Part shown: positions 34,274-46,840 of the stretch, piece by piece
Numbering within the stretch: position 1 is the stretch's first letter
Layout: the number at the start of each line of letters is the position of its first letter
Notes under the pieces: model-generated
Seen by the model: the letters and a program-made list of their open reading frames with translations, nothing else
Told to the model about the DNA's origin: nothing
Database searches by the model: none
Source: Sodiomyces alkalinus F11
Taxonomy: Eukaryota > Ascomycota > Sordariomycetes > Glomerellales > Plectosphaerellaceae
Assembly (NCBI RefSeq): GCF_003711515.1
Contig: NW_021167089.1
Location: forward strand, 1,093,799-1,157,798
Direction: 5' to 3'
Length of the DNA: 64,000 bases
Program-made: the position numbers and the translations under genes

Positions 34274-36305
34274 ATGGTTACGCGACGCATTGTGAGTTAG
34301 CTCCGACGAACTGAGTGTTCGAGTCCTCGTCATTGTCGTCGACAGATTGAAAACCTGACTCCTTCCCAACTCTGACAGGTCCGCGCCCTCGTCCAGCTGG
34401 CGATCGCCAGCGTCTGCAGCTTCTTCTTCATCGTCTTCCTCGATCGCAAGTTCAGAGTCCTCCCCAAAGCCATCCACAATTACATGCCCCAACACAACCA
34501 TGGCCTGATAGTCACCGACGTCACCATTGCCCAGTGCTCGGCCATGAATCCCTTCGCCTCATGTAAATTAGACCCGGAGAAGTGGCAGCGTATTGAAAAG
34601 GACCTCTACCTTGGCAAGAAGTGGGCCAGCCACGCTTATTTACACGTCGCCCGTAAAAAGGAGGAAGATTTGCTTGCAGACGACAAGATAGTTCTCGACA
34701 TGTCGGTGGGGAGGTTGGATCCGACCAACACGGGCATCCACGGCGACGATGAGGAGACATGGGAAGCGCGGCCGCTTGGTCTCTGGGTGAAACGAACATC
34801 CAATCACAAACTGGGCGATTCCAAGGAAACTGTGACCACCGTCGACGTCTTGTTTGGTGATGATGTCGTCGAGGCACGCGATGGTTGGTCCATGGCCGGC
34901 GGGACACCTCTGCTGCTTTCTGGGGCTGATGATATCCCGGCGCCTTATCTCACCATCCGCCGCGGAACCCAAAAGGGCCCAGTAAAGCCCCAACCCCGCA
35001 TTCCCGAGAACGGGAAGTTCAAGATCATGCAGATCGCCGATCTCCATCTGAGTACCGGCGTCGGAAGATGTCGCGATGCCGTTCCCGACAGTTACAACGA
35101 CGGCGAATGTGACGCGGATCCGAGGACACTGGACTTCATGGCCAGGATCCTCGACGAAGAGAAGCCCAATCTGGTCGTCCTGACGGGTGACCAAGTCAAC
35201 GGGGAGACGGCACCTGACGCACAATCGGTACGTGGCGCATCGCCTCACCTCGCCTCGCCATTCTTCGCCTCGGGCACTGCGCAATGGCTTGTTTTTCTCC
35301 CTTCCGTTTTCCTTTCCTTTCTTTCCCTGTTTTTCTTTCTTTTTCACGCCCCTATGGACTGACTTGCTGACCCCGTGACAGGCCATCTTCAAGTTTGCCC
35401 AGATCCTGATCAAGCGCAAGATACCGTATGCCGCCATCTTCGGCAACCACGATGACGAGGGTTCGCTTGCGCGTGGGGCGCAGATGAACATCCTCGAATC
35501 TCTGCCTTATTCCCTTTCCCGCGCAGGTCCGGACGATATCGATGGCGTCGGAAATTATTACGTTGAGGTCCTCGCTCGTGGCAAGTCGGACCACTCTGCT
35601 CTGACGCTATATCTTCTCGATTCGCATTCCTACTCGCCCAACGAGCGCGCGTATCGTGGCTACGATTGGATCAAGGCAAACCAAATCGAGTGGTTCAAGA
35701 ACACGGCAAATAGGCTCAAGAAGAAACACAAGGAATACACGCATACGCACATGGACCTGGCCTTTATTCATATTCCGCTGCCGGAATATCGTGATTCCCA
35801 CAATCGCATCAAGGGTGACTGGCGAGAAGGTGTTACGGCGCCATACTTCAACTCGGGATTCCGAGATGTCCTGGTGGAGCAAGGCGTTCTCATGGTCAGC
35901 TGCGGACAGTACGTTTCTACCCCGCTTCCATTCTCCATCAAAACTTAACTTTACTTCACCTGCTTCAAATCCGCGACTCGGGCTTCAATTGGCTGGGTTC
36001 TATGTGGCGGGGGAGTGATAACAAAGCTGACTCGATATTGTAGTGACCACGTCAACGATTACTGTGCTCTTTCCGTCGACGGGGATCAGAAGCCCGCCCT
36101 GTGGATGTGTTACGGAGGTGGTGCTGGTTTCGGCGGCTACGCAGGGTACGGCGGTTATCACCGTCGCGTACGACTGTTCGACGTCGACATGAATCAAGCG
36201 CGGATCCGGACTTGGAAAAGGCTCGAATACGGGGACGTTGAAAGTCGCATCGACGAACAAATCATTGTGGATGCAGGGAAGCTGGTGTTACCGGCGGAGC
36301 ATTGA
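34274..36305 (+). CDS. DCR2: Dcr2-like calcineurin-type phosphoesterase, membrane anchored
   Basis: Four exons: 34274-34291 (only MVTRRI), 34379-35227, 35382-35908, 36044-36305; 551 aa. Introns 87, 154 and 135 bp. Yeast Dcr2 is a metallophosphatase linked to the unfolded-protein response and cell-cycle start. A signal anchor follows the start (VRALVQLAIASVCSFFFIVF, residues 7-26), giving a type II membrane protein. The conserved fungal N-terminal region contains CKLDPEKWQRIEKDLYLGKK. Metal-binding motifs are intact: ADLHLS near 226, GDQVNG near 276, GNHDDE near 311, and GHDHVNDY at the exon 3/4 junction (His split CA|T). A Gly/Tyr-rich segment (YGGGAGFGGYAGYGGYH) near the C-terminus is also seen in other fungal members. 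The tiny first exon is supported by phase and by giving the anchor a basic start. Confidence 0.9.
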
Positions 36306-38612
36306 AGGGCATGAACGGGCCCTTTTTATTTATCCTTCTTCTTGCTTTGTTTCTCTGGCAACTGTCGCTCCTTGACCCTTGACAATTTCATGAGGGTTGG
36401 TTGGAATAATTGGCGTTCGGATGGATGGTGGTCACCTTATGCGCCGGAATGCACAAGAGGGACTTGTTTGATTTCTTCAAGGTCGCAACTCCAAATCTGC
36501 GATTTCATGCCAGTCTCCTGAATCTCATTCATGTCCATATCTTGTGGGAAGTCCTTCTCTTGAAGTCTACGAGAGTCGTGATAAAAGTGATAATCCATGC
36601 GAGCACCTGCTAGGTGGAATGAAGTTGACCGGGGTTCACAAAATGATCTGCAGGCGTATGACGCAGGTTTGATCGACATCAGGGTCTCCTTTACGGATAG
36701 GTACTGCCCGAGCTTATCATGCCCCCTCTTTCCCGTGTTCTGGTCTCGTTCAAAGAGTCTTACTTCAAAATCAGAGTCCTGCCTACACTTGAAGCCAGGA
36801 CGTATAGTACAAGTCTTCCCACGTTGTGAAGTTTGTCTAGAGCAAATAAGATGAGCCGAAGGGTGGGAATGTGGGAATGCACTGTAGGTACTATGTACGA
36901 CGTAAGAAGTCGTTAATTGAAGATGTCCGGAGAGTTTCCCGGTGGTTTGGAAGGGGGGGGGTTCCGTATCTCCGATGGATCTTGACGTGTGGGGGTGAAA
37001 GGGAGAATCGTCAGCTTACTGCCGGACCTGTACTCTTTAATAACGCGAATACGCCGCTAAAGAAGGTTAAAGATGCACATTCCATTGAGTGGGGGCTGGA
37101 TCCGACGTCGCATTTTTAATTATTTTCCTTTCCCTTTTTTTCCCCTCTGGTAGAAAAAAAGAAAATGGGACAAGAGGAAGCCGTGGACCGAAAAACGCCC
37201 CATAATCGCCAAGTCCTGAACCGCGAGGTGGGTCAGAGCCCCATTAGCCGCACGTCTGGGGCGCCGACGTCATATCGACTTCATGTGTGAAAACCTAAGG
37301 CATACAGAACGGAAGAGGACTTCGTAATGCCATAAATATATCAGAGCCGAATGGTTTACTGTTTTCTCGTGTATCGGGACTAGATGCAAAAGATAGCATG
37401 ACGTTTGACTTTATGCGATCAGGAAGAAATGGAGGACCTTCCCCCCCCCGGTGACTTCGGGTTTTGCCATTGCTTGCGTTTATGTCTCTTCTTTCTTATT
37501 TCCCTGCTCTGCTGCAGAGACAAAACAGATGGACGGAAAAACAGCATCGAGGGACACAAGTTGACAGCGAGATGAAATGGAACTCTAAACTGGCACCGAC
37601 AGCTGGACCAGGTCCATCAACGTCCTATTGCCGCCAGGTCATGGAATAGAGGGATTCTTTTCCCTACTTTGTATCAGGCGGATAATCACGCCCATGACAT
37701 CAGGAGATAGCCATGCTCCTGGGAGTCGGGGTTCGGTCTTGAGAAATTGAGCTTGCTTCGTCTGCCCTTCCTCCTTTGTTGCTGGTGTCGCTGTTCTTCT
37801 CGTTCTTTATTCTATAGTGATTAAAAATTGATTCTGCATCCTTAATCTTTTCCCTTTTATTTGCTCCTTGGCTACGAGTCTCTCGGGACCAGCCAATCAT
37901 TTCTGTCCCAGTTTCTGGGACTAGGGCTACAGTGTCTTGAAGTTGCGTAAACACCTTCACCCGCAATGGAAACAGCATTATCGCATATCCAGCCCAATGA
38001 CATGCTCAACGACACATATTTTCGGTGATATGAGGATCATCCACAATGGTTCGTGTCACTCTATCGAGTAGCTCCAACTCACCGAATACTCTACGTAACG
38101 GAAGCCCAATTCCGTGGGATAGCACTGCCGTTAATAATACATGTACATGAATCAAGAGATGATGAAAGGCAAATAAATGTGCTCTGCCTTTGCTTTGTGT
38201 CTTGCTAACATTTATCACATTTATCACACGGCACCAACTCGCAATAACTCACCTTGGTGTCATACGGCGGCTGCCACAGCACGACATCGTACTTTCAGAG
38301 GGCACGAAACGAGAGCGAGAAGGTTTTATTTTTCTAATCGTTCAATTCTTTCGCATCGGGCCTCATCTGTCTCATAATCATGACGAGCTAGCTAGAATAC
38401 ACCCTTCCTGTCCCGGATGGGTAGGACGGGGGAAACATTATGCGAGTGAAGCGCAAGTCTCCGAGAGAAGAGGGAAAACTACGACGCCAGGATCCCAAGT
38501 GGAAGCGTTGGGGTTAGTTATCAACAAAAGAAAAAGTAGCAAAACCCGAAAACCCGTCCAACTCCGATGACTTTTCTGGTATCCCGTTTTATTCAACCCT
38601 TGATCCCCAACT
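36306..38612. other. Intergenic between convergent DCR2 and HSP90
   Basis: No supportable gene. Contains a G-run near 36953-36961, a C-run near 37441-37450, and A/T-rich 3' flanking sequence. Both neighbouring genes end towards this region, so it should hold two 3' UTRs. Confidence 0.5.
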
Positions 38613-40784
38613 TTAGTCAACCTCCTCCATGGCGCTGTCGCCCGTCTCCGTGGTGGTTGCGGCCGCGGCAGGAATCTCCTCGGCAGCCTTCTCCTCGCCC
38701 TCCTCGATGTTGAGGCCGATCTGGACGAGCTTGTGGATGCGCTCGGCGAAGCTGGCGGGCTCCTCGATGGTGAAGCCAGAGACGAGAAGCGAGGTCTCGA
38801 ACAGGAGCTGGACAATCGACTTGACAGTGCGGTCGTTCTCGCCATCCTCCTCGACCTTCTTCTTGAGCTCCTTGATGATGGGGCTCTTGGGAGAAATCTC
38901 GAAGGTCTTCTTGGAAGACATGTAAGAGGACATGGAGGTGTCACGAAGGGCCTGGGCCTTCATGATACGCTCCATGTTGGCGGACCAGCCGAACTGGCCA
39001 GTGCGGATGGCGCAGGGGGCGCCGACGAGCTTGTGGCTGACAACAACCTTCTCGACCTTATCGCCGAGGACGTTCTTGAGCGACTTGGCCAGGGACTCGT
39101 ACTCCTTCTCCTCGGCCTCACGCTGCGTCTTCTCCTCCTCGGTCTCCTCGAGCTCGAAGTCCTTGGTGATATCGACAAGCTTCTTTCCCTCGAACTCCTT
39201 GAGCTGAGTCATGGCGTACTCATCAATGGGGTCAACGAGGAACAGAACTTCAAAGTTCTTCTCCTTGAGCGAGTCGAGGAAAGGCGACTTGGAGACGGCC
39301 TTGAGCGACTCGCCAGTGATGTAGTACATGTTCTTCTGAACCTCGGGCATGCGAGTGACGTAGTCGGCAAGCGAGGTCTGCTCATCACCCGACTTGGTCG
39401 AGTTGAAGCGGAGGAGCTTGGCCAGAGTGGCACGGTTCTGCGAGTCCTCGTGGATGCCGAGCTTGATGTTCTTGGAGAAGGCAGAGTAGAACTTGTCGAA
39501 CTGCTCTTTGTCCTCGGCAATCTCGGTGAACAGCTCGAGGGCCTTCTTGACAATGTTCTTCTTGATGACCTTCATGATCTTGTTCTGCTGGAGGGTCTCA
39601 CGAGACAAGTTGAGGGGCAGGTCCTCGGAGTCGACGACACCCTTAATGAAGGAGAGCCACTCGGGGATGAGGTCGGTGGCATCGTCGGTGATGAACACGC
39701 GGCGGACGTAGAGCTTGATGTTGTTCTTGGTCTTCTTGGTCTCGAAGAGGTCGAAGGGAGCACGCTTGGGCACGAAGAGGATGGCGCGGAACTCGAGCTG
39801 ACCCTCCACGGAGAAGTGCTTGACACCCAGGTGGTCCTCCCAGTCGTTGGAGAGCGACTTGTAGAAGGACGCGTACTCCTCCTGGGTGATGTCCTGAGGG
39901 TTACGGGTCCAGATGGGCTTCTGCTTGTTGAGCTCCTCCTCCTCAATCTTGGTCTCCTTGACCTTCTTGGTCTTGGGCTTCTTCTCCTTGTCCTCCTCCT
40001 CATCGTCGACCTCCTCGATCTTGGGCTTCTTGTCATCGTCATCAGCGGTGGTCTCCTCGGCCTCCTCATCCGGGACCTCCGTCTCAGTCTCCTTGAGGAC
40101 GTGGAGGTAGATGGGGTAGGAGATGAACTCGGAGTGCTTCTTGATGACCTCCTTGATCTTGGACTCGTTCAGGTACTCAGTCTGCTCATCCTTCAGGTGG
40201 AGGATAATCTTGGTACCACGACCGAGCTGCTCACCCTCGGTGTCGGGGGAGATGGAGAAGGTGCCACCGGCGCTCGACTCCCAGATGTACTGCTCATCAT
40301 CGTTGTGCTTGGAGATGACGGTCACCTTGTCGGCGACGAGATAGGCGGAGTAGAAACCGACACCAAACTGGCCGATCATGGAGATATCAGCACCGGCAGT
40401 CAGGGCCTCCATGAACTGCTTGGTGCCAGAGCGGGCGATGGTGCCCAGGTTGTTGACGAGGTCCTACAAAAAACTGCGTCAGCAAAACGTCTGCAACAAC
40501 AGGCAAAAGGAAGGAAAATGACTTACAGCCTTAGTAAAGCCGATACCGGTGTCTTGAATGGTCAGGGTCTTGTTCTCCTTGTTGGGAATGATGTCGATGC
40601 GGAGATCCTTGCCCGAGTCGAGCTTGCTGGGATCGGAGAGAGACTCATAGCGGATCTTGTCAAGGGCATCGGAGGCATTGGAGATCAGTTCACGGAGGAA
40701 GATCTCCTTGTTGGAGTAGACGGTGTTGATGATGAGAGAGAGAAGCTGAGAGATCTCAGCCTGGAACTCGAAAGTCTCTGACAT
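38613..40784 (-). CDS. HSP90: Cytosolic Hsp90 chaperone (Hsp82)
   Basis: Minus strand, exons 40784-40527 and 40463-38613, intron 63 bp (GTAAGT...TGTAG), phase 0; 702 aa. An ATP-driven chaperone for kinases and receptors. The GHKL ATPase domain is complete: [34 protein letters not shown] (joined across the splice), [17 protein letters not shown]. The charged linker (about 210-265, Glu/Lys/Asp rich) precedes the middle domain ([16 protein letters not shown]; catalytic-loop [14 protein letters not shown]). The C-terminus ends in MEEVD, the TPR co-chaperone site. Codon use is strongly biased, as expected for a very highly expressed gene, which also creates a long open antisense frame. Confidence 0.98.
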
Positions 40785-42320
40785 CTTGGCTAATATGACG
40801 AGTTCGTCACTATGGAGGATCTGTGAATGTGGCGTGTTAGCTCCTATTGCTCAGATGAAGGTGTAGTAGTATATGATGAGACCAGAGACGTGATATCCAA
40901 GACACCGGTTGCAACCTCAAACCCGTTGCACGGTACAGGCTAACTTCTCTCAACGGTTGGGCAAAGAAGAGAATGAAGTAGGGAGCAAAGCCTGCCTTAC
41001 CTTGAGAGGGGTATAGTTGAGGGAAGGTTTCGCAGACTGTTTCGCAGACTGTTTGTATGCGCTATCTCACAGGTGAGATAACTCTGCGGGCGGATTGATG
41101 TGATGGAGGAGAGAGAGAGTAGTAGTCGGATGAAGAGAAATCGAAGATGAAGATTGAGAAAAAGTTGGTGGGAGGAGGAAAGAAAAAGACGTGAGGAACA
41201 GCGCAGGCGAGGAGGATAAAAATGATGGAGCTACGAGTAGGTACCTACCTATGGAACCCCTTGGAGGTGACCGGGAAATTCTATGCGATTCTATGCCCTC
41301 CCATCTTCCAGACCCTTCTCTCCTTCCCTTGGTGCCACTATAGCAACGGCATGACTTTTTGATTGGCTAGTTTCACCGGACTCGGTGGAGTTCCTGCGGC
41401 TTGTAAGGGACCTTCTAGTAAAAACCAGGCGGCAAGTACCAGAAGGAGCTGCGAGGCAACGGGCGATTCTTTCTTGTCTGAAACTTTCGAACCGATTCTT
41501 TCGACTTTTCTCTACCTTATACCTCCTTGACTCCTCATACTCCGCACAAGGTACGACATTCGAAGCACGAATACCCAAGGTAGGTAGATAATATCTACCT
41601 TAGTGTACGAAGTAATTCTTCCCGTATCCATCAATGTTTCCATATCCGAATTCTTTCCTTTCGAGGGAGAGGGTACTAGCCTTGAGTGGGCCTGTCACCC
41701 CTCCTCAATCTTCGTTCACCTTCTCTCCCCCCTCATGGCGGTGAGAGCTGCAAGGCTGAGAGCGCCGCAATGCCACTGTCACCGTGCCGTGCCCCACTGT
41801 GCACCAGTCAATGTGGGGTCGCTTTCTGCCTCGGCCGGTGCCTCCTCATTGGGTTCAAGATAGCCCTGAGGAAAGGGGACAGTCACCACGCAGAGGTTTG
41901 GAGCCCATTTGTACGAAGTACCTACGCATCAAAGAAGTAAAGTGTCCGTTCGATTTCGTGCCTGGCTGTCCATTACGCCTCAATTTCCGGTCCTATGATT
42001 CGATGTATTACTCCGTATGGGTACAACTTTAACCTCACATGTGAAGTTAACCTGCAGGAACCTGCCAAACCGGGATGAAGTTCCATGTGACGCAAGAAGC
42101 CTATTGGTCTATTCTTCACCCGTTCAACTCTTTCGGGTGTAACTGCTCTTCGACAGCGAATCCCTATTATGTGGAAACTAATGGCAAACCACGCTTTCGG
42201 TAGCTTTAAACTTGAGGGGTATATACTGAGTATGGTCTGTACGAAGCACGTAGGCAACGTGTCAGTTATGTTGGCCAAAAACCTCACTATAAGCTGTCTA
42301 TCTCGTCTATTATGGTATTA
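40785..42320. other. HSP90 upstream region and intergenic
   Basis: The first several hundred bases form the HSP90 promoter/leader on the minus strand, with GA/CT-rich tracts (about 41105-41180), a perfect 12-bp tandem duplication TTCGCAGACTGT at 41029-41052 and a GTAGGTACCTAC palindrome near 41237. I saw no perfect heat-shock element. No other gene is supportable. Confidence 0.5.
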
Positions 42321-43323
42321 TTACCCTCTTTCTTGCTTCGACATGACGTTTCCTAGTTGTCTATACTTTCGGTCCGCATATAGTAATCCAAAGTCGTCCT
42401 CCCGCCATTCCCGCCGGTCTCTTCCTTCCAGTATTTCCATTACTTCCCCTACCACGATAACATGATCCTTGACGGGGATCAAGCCATGAAGCGGAGCATC
42501 GTCTATGACCTTACACCTAATAATGTACAAAATGCCCTCGCCTCTCAAGATCGGCGCTTCGTTAGCGCCCATCTCGGCCTCGCAGCCTGGGCTCCCTTCC
42601 TCGTCACCTATGATGCGAGATCCGGCCCCCGCCACGAGCCCTTGAAACACGTGTTGGCCCTCGGCATTGCCTCGCGTGAACCAGTCTGCTACTTTCGCGC
42701 CCTCGACGCCGTCCTCCAGGATGTGGACGTTGAAGTGTCTACTCTTCTGCACGGCCGACAACGTTCGGCTGGGCGTTGCGATGTTGAAGGTCACGAGCGG
42801 CGTCGGCTGTAAAGAAAGTGATGTGAAGGAGGACATGGTCATGCCGCGAGGGTTGCCTTCGGTACCCGGCCCAGCTGGTTCGGTAGACGTGCAGACGACC
42901 ACCGAGTGCGTCACCAGGCGCATGAGCGAGCGAAATTTTTCGGAAATCGGTTCTCTTGTGGTAGAGTCATGGGACGAAGTTGGATGGACTGATGGGCGCT
43001 CGGGAGGCGTACTATGCCAATCTGACGAAAACCGATGTGTGGAGGTAGAGAGGTGCCGACGGCCATCTGCTTTGGGAACTTATAGTCAACACCACAGCCG
43101 CTCAAGCGGGCCTCTGGGTCAGGGCATCTGACGCGAAAAGATAAAGTACACACGTACCTCCTCTACGCGAAGTGGCCTGGCCTATACTGCGTGGTCGGGT
43201 GAAAGTTGCAGAGTGCCGCATACAAAGCGTGGATGCATGGTGTTGCCGAAATCGCGACGCGGTTCTGGATGACGTGATGCTCGTGGACTCGGCTGCCATA
43301 CGCAGCGCTCGATAACTGTTCAT
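42321..43323 (-). CDS. Flavin-reductase-like (FMN-binding split-barrel) protein, probably mitochondrial
   Basis: Minus strand, exons 43323-43158 and 43066-42321, intron 91 bp (GTACGT...GCAG), phase 1; 303 aa. Exon 2 encodes the flavin reductase-like domain: LMRLVTHSVVVCTS, the FMN-contact region RGMTMSSFTSLSLQPTPLVT, FNIATPSRTLSAVQKSRHFNVHIL, and C-terminal RCKVIDDAPLHGLIPVKDHV. The predicted N-terminus is rich in Arg/Ser/Thr and lacks acids after the first residues, like a mitochondrial presequence (RRHLSTSTHRFSSD). The acceptor choice is uncertain: two other AGs downstream (next to ATTGGC and TCCATC) keep the same phase, so 12-27 N-terminal residues could be absent. Substrate unknown. Confidence 0.78.
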
Positions 43324-43868
43324 CGCATCGTACTTCTGATCCGTACTTGTCCGACCATATCTAACCCGCGTAATGGGCAATTGCTGTGGTTCTTCTTTTC
43401 TTTTCTTTTCTTTTCTTTCTGCCCTGGTTGACGTTATCCCGAAACTCGGATATAATCTGCGAAGCCCTCGGGGACTTTTTTCTGTAGGTACGTCCAGCCA
43501 TGGCGGCTTTCCGTCGACTAGTTGTCTTATCGATAAGATTTGGGGGGGGGGGGGGGGGGGGGTTGGTGCTCGGGCCATTCGGAGACATGATTGGACCGTC
43601 TTGCTGCCACCCCCCCTGGAAGTAGCTCACCGACGCGGCGGAAATTTTGACAGCTTCCGAGTTTCGCGCTTCCAGTGACACCATTCGACAAAAGACAGGG
43701 TCAAGCATCATCACAGTTTGACCGTGTACCCAGACGTTTGACCAGTGCCCAAGGAAACGAGGCGGATACGACTTCCTCCTCTCTATTCCTTTACTTTTTC
43801 CTATACCCGTCAGCCGTGCAGCGTAACTAGCGACAACCTGCGTTGTTGCAGGCCACCAGCCATTCGAC
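43324..43868. other. Divergent promoter region with G21 tract
   Basis: Lies between the start codons of the flavin-reductase-like gene (-) and MRPL36 (+). It contains a CTTTT repeat (43394-43417) and a run of 21 G at 43542-43562. No gene. Confidence 0.6.
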
Positions 43869-44429
43869 ATGGCTCACTTCCTCCCCTCCACCCTCGCCCG
43901 TCGACCTACTTCGACGTCTGGCCTCCTACAATCACAACTCAACTCGGCCCTGTCCCCGTCAAGAACACATGGCCCCTCCTCACTGCGGAATGCCGCCGCC
44001 GGTGCATGCCAAACCCGATCCGCGACGTACGTCCACCGCCCGCGGCGACCCTACACCTTCACCCAACTCATCCAACTCACCGACGGGTCCACCTTCACTG
44101 TGCGCACCACCTCGCCCGTCGCCATGCACCGCGCCGACAAGGACTCGCGCAACCACATGTTGTGGCAGCCGAGTGAGAAGAGTCTCAAGAACATCGAACT
44201 CGACGAGGCCGGTAAACTCGCCGCCTTCCGGCAGCGTTTCGGCCGCGGGTTCGACCTTGCAGATGCCAAAGAGACCGCCGAAGGCGCCGATGAGGCATCC
44301 TCTAAGGAGGCGGCGGATGGAAAGGAGGAAACATTTGACTTGGGTGATCTCATCAGTGGCTACGCCCCGGCTGTGACCCAGGCAGCACCCAAGATCCATA
44401 GAGCGGCGGGCAAGGGAAAGAAGAAGTAA
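43869..44429 (+). CDS. MRPL36: Mitochondrial large-subunit ribosomal protein bL31m
   Basis: Single exon, 186 aa. A component of the mitochondrial 54S subunit, homologous to bacterial L31. An N-terminal Arg/Ser-rich presequence (residues 1-50) is followed by the family core YTFTQLIQLTDGSTFTVRTTSPV, DKDSRNHMLWQPSEKSLKNIE and DEAGKLAAFRQRFGRGF, as in fungal Mrpl36. The C-terminal extension is acidic (residues 125-165), then basic (KGKKK end). The start is the first ATG after a stop in the frame and gives a sensible presequence. Confidence 0.92.
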   Translation: MAHFLPSTLARRPTSTSGLLQSQLNSALSPSRTHGPSSLRNAAAGACQTRSATYVHRPRRPYTFTQLIQLTDGSTFTVRTTSPVAMHRADKDSRNHMLWQPSEKSLKNIELDEAGKLAAFRQRFGRGFDLADAKETAEGADEASSKEAADGKEETFDLGDLISGYAPAVTQAAPKIHRAAGKGKKK

Positions 44430-44911
44430 TCTGATGGAAGGGCATTACTCGATGTATGTGCTTGGGGCGTGGAGGCTCAAATGGGAAATAGGTTGAAGCC
44501 GGAAGGTGCGCCGGATCAACGCTTCGAGGTGTGAAGTGTGAGCCTCTCGAGAATGCGAAGATTAGCCAAAGAATGCGTTGAATGGTGCATTGTACGATGG
44601 AAGCCCGGCGATAGGGAGTCTACTGTCTTATATATGTACAATACTACTTCCCACAGAAGGAACAACATTACGTCTGTGCAAGTTGCATGGTAATCCCATT
44701 GCCTCCTAAGAGAAGTCGTTGGCTCTCACTCTTTCCCCCCTCGCCCCCCCCCCCTCTCCCTTTTTTTCTTTTTCTGTGACATACCTCAGTCGAATGCCTA
44801 CCCTATTTGGTGCCGTCAAAAAAACAACCCCATGCAATAGACAGTCGGCAAGAACGCATGGAAGAAGACAACCAATGTAGATGACATGTTGGCTGCCGCC
44901 TATACGAACGC
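44430..44911. other. 3' intergenic between convergent MRPL36 and VPS5
   Basis: No gene. Holds both 3' flanks and a pyrimidine run (C then T) at about 44736-44775. Confidence 0.55.
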
Positions 44912-46840
44912 CTAGTCCGAGTCGTCATTGATCGTAGCACGGGCACGGTCGATGGCCGTATGCCCCGGGGGCTTGGGATTAGATGAACCTCCTATGACCG
45001 GAGGGCGGTAGAAAGCAGACTCGTCATCTTCCGCGTCGAGCTGCATCAGGAACGTCTCCCACTTCTCAATCAACTACGCTCACGTTAGCCAAGTTCGGTT
45101 GCAATGTGGCAGGAGGGTAAAACGCACCTCTTTCTGGGCCTCAACCGCACTCTCCAAGAAGGTCTCAACCCCGCTCTTGAAGTCCTCGACCTTCTCCTTT
45201 TCGAAGCGATCCAACTCGGCCCGCATCAGACGGCCCATCTCCTCGAAGAGCACCCTCGCGTGGTGGCACTTCCGCTCTGCTTCGGCAACCTCGGCGCCCA
45301 TCTGGTGAAGGCGATCTTGCTGGCTCTTTCCCTGACGGAGGAGTTTTTCCTGTGTGCTCTTTTTCTTCTGGAGCTCCAACTCGGCGGCATGCCACGAATA
45401 AAATGCCTTTTGACGTTGGCTGAAAGCCTGCTTGACCGAGCCGATGAGGCGAATGTATTCTTCGATAATAATACCAAACGTTAACACGTCTTGCTGGGCT
45501 TGACGGTCGTAAACATCCCTGATAGTGAGTTGCAGTTCGGAAAGGGCATCGAGAGGGCCGGAAAGAGATGGCGACAGCTCAACAGTTGAAAGAGCATGCA
45601 GAGATGCGGAGAAGTCATTCGCTGCTTCCGCCATCGCCTTTCGTTGAGTAACCATACTCTCCATGGTCTTGAGCAGCGCCTTGAGTTGGTTTTCCAGCGC
45701 ATCGAGGTAAATCCTCCGATCGTGGAACCACTGGGTGTATGCAGTTAGCACCTGCCTGGTAGAGTAGAGTAGGATAGATAGGCCGCAAAACATACATCGT
45801 CCTGTTCGACGAATTTACTGCCGCCACCGACGTTTAGGCCGAGGCTACCAAAGACACCCTTGCTCTCCCCGGGGTTCCGGTCTCTGCGCTCCTTGTGCTT
45901 GACGTCCACATTAAACGACTCGCTCTCCAAGAAGATCTTCAGGTCCGCATCATGCTGCAGGGTCGGGTGCGCAGCAATCTTGTTTAACATCTTCTCCAGC
46001 GCCGCCCTGCGGCTCTCCACGAAATTGGTATCGAACCGACCAACAGCCTGTTTCTCTGGCGGAGGCGGCACAACGATGCCGGGATTGTTCCCATGAAGCG
46101 TGTTGTAGAGCCATAAGAAATCGCGATAACGCCGCTTCACTTCGAACTCGGACTCCTTGTAAGCTTTTGATGTTGTCTGGGGAACATAACGTGACATCTT
46201 ATTAGCCATCACGGTGTCACGAACGGAACCACACCACCGAACAAGCCAGCCACGCTCTTCTTACCTTCGTCCGCACAGCGTACTGTACATGCGAGCTTGT
46301 AAAGTCGCCGACCTTATGCGGGTCGCCAACGGTGATATGGAAGGTCGGCTTGCTGGCCTGCTCAATGCTGACGCCCGGGTTGGTCGTGGTCCTCACAGGG
46401 CTCGGTTGTGCGGGTGGAACGGGAGGCGGTTCTCTCGGTCCCGTCGGAAGGTTGAACTGGTCATCGTCGTCATCAATGCGATGGGGGTCTGCTGGGCCCA
46501 TGCGCCGGGCCTGCCGGGGCGGCATCGTGGTACGGATGACCATGTCTTCCTTCTGCGGGGGGGCTGGAGGCGCATCTTGGTTGGGCTCAGGACTGCTATC
46601 GGTCGTTGCGCCGCCCAGGGGGCCCAATGGACCAAGTGGATCGTCGTCATCGACAGCTTCAAGGCGAGTGGGTTGGGCTACCAGCCGTCTGGGCGCTGTA
46701 CGCGAGGGTCGAGCAGAGGTAGCGGGAGCAGACGAGTTCCCGTCATCCTGCGACGGCTCAGCGGAAGTGGTTGTTGGAGCCTGAGCCGACTGCGAAGTGG
46801 CCGCGGAATCGCCCCAAGGCGATTCCTCAAGGGGATCCAT
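44912..46840 (-). CDS. VPS5: Retromer sorting nexin Vps5 (PX-BAR)
   Basis: Minus strand, exons 46840-46265, 46176-45796, 45730-45128, 45073-44912; introns 88, 65 and 54 bp, all phase 0; 573 aa. Vps5 pairs with Vps17 as the membrane-bending part of retromer in endosome-to-Golgi recycling. The N-terminal 160 residues are Pro/Ser/Asp-rich and disordered. The PX domain (about 165-290) has the expected TFHITVGDPHKVGD, the phosphoinositide-binding RRYRDFLWLY (about 207) and VVPPPPEKQAVGRFD with FVESRRAALEKML. The BAR domain (about 320-545) begins with DDWFHDRRIYLDALENQLK and continues as a long coiled coil (YSWHAAELELQKKKSTQEKL). The extreme C-terminus, RARATINDDSD, is in the short last exon. Confidence 0.94.

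Noticed and set aside
33955..34314. 119-codon ORF overlapping the DCR2 start
   Set aside because: Starts with a non-ATG codon and is out of frame with DCR2; the MVTRRI exon spliced to the membrane anchor explains the region.
38733..40781. 682-codon open frame on the + strand across the whole HSP90 gene
   Set aside because: It is the antisense shadow of a strongly codon-biased gene, Leu/Gly/Asp-rich without any domain, and reads straight through the HSP90 intron.
43324..43578. N-terminal extension of the flavin-reductase-like protein in the same frame
   Set aside because: It would be translated from the G/C homopolymer and a Lys/Arg/Glu low-complexity stretch; the downstream ATG gives a plausible presequence.
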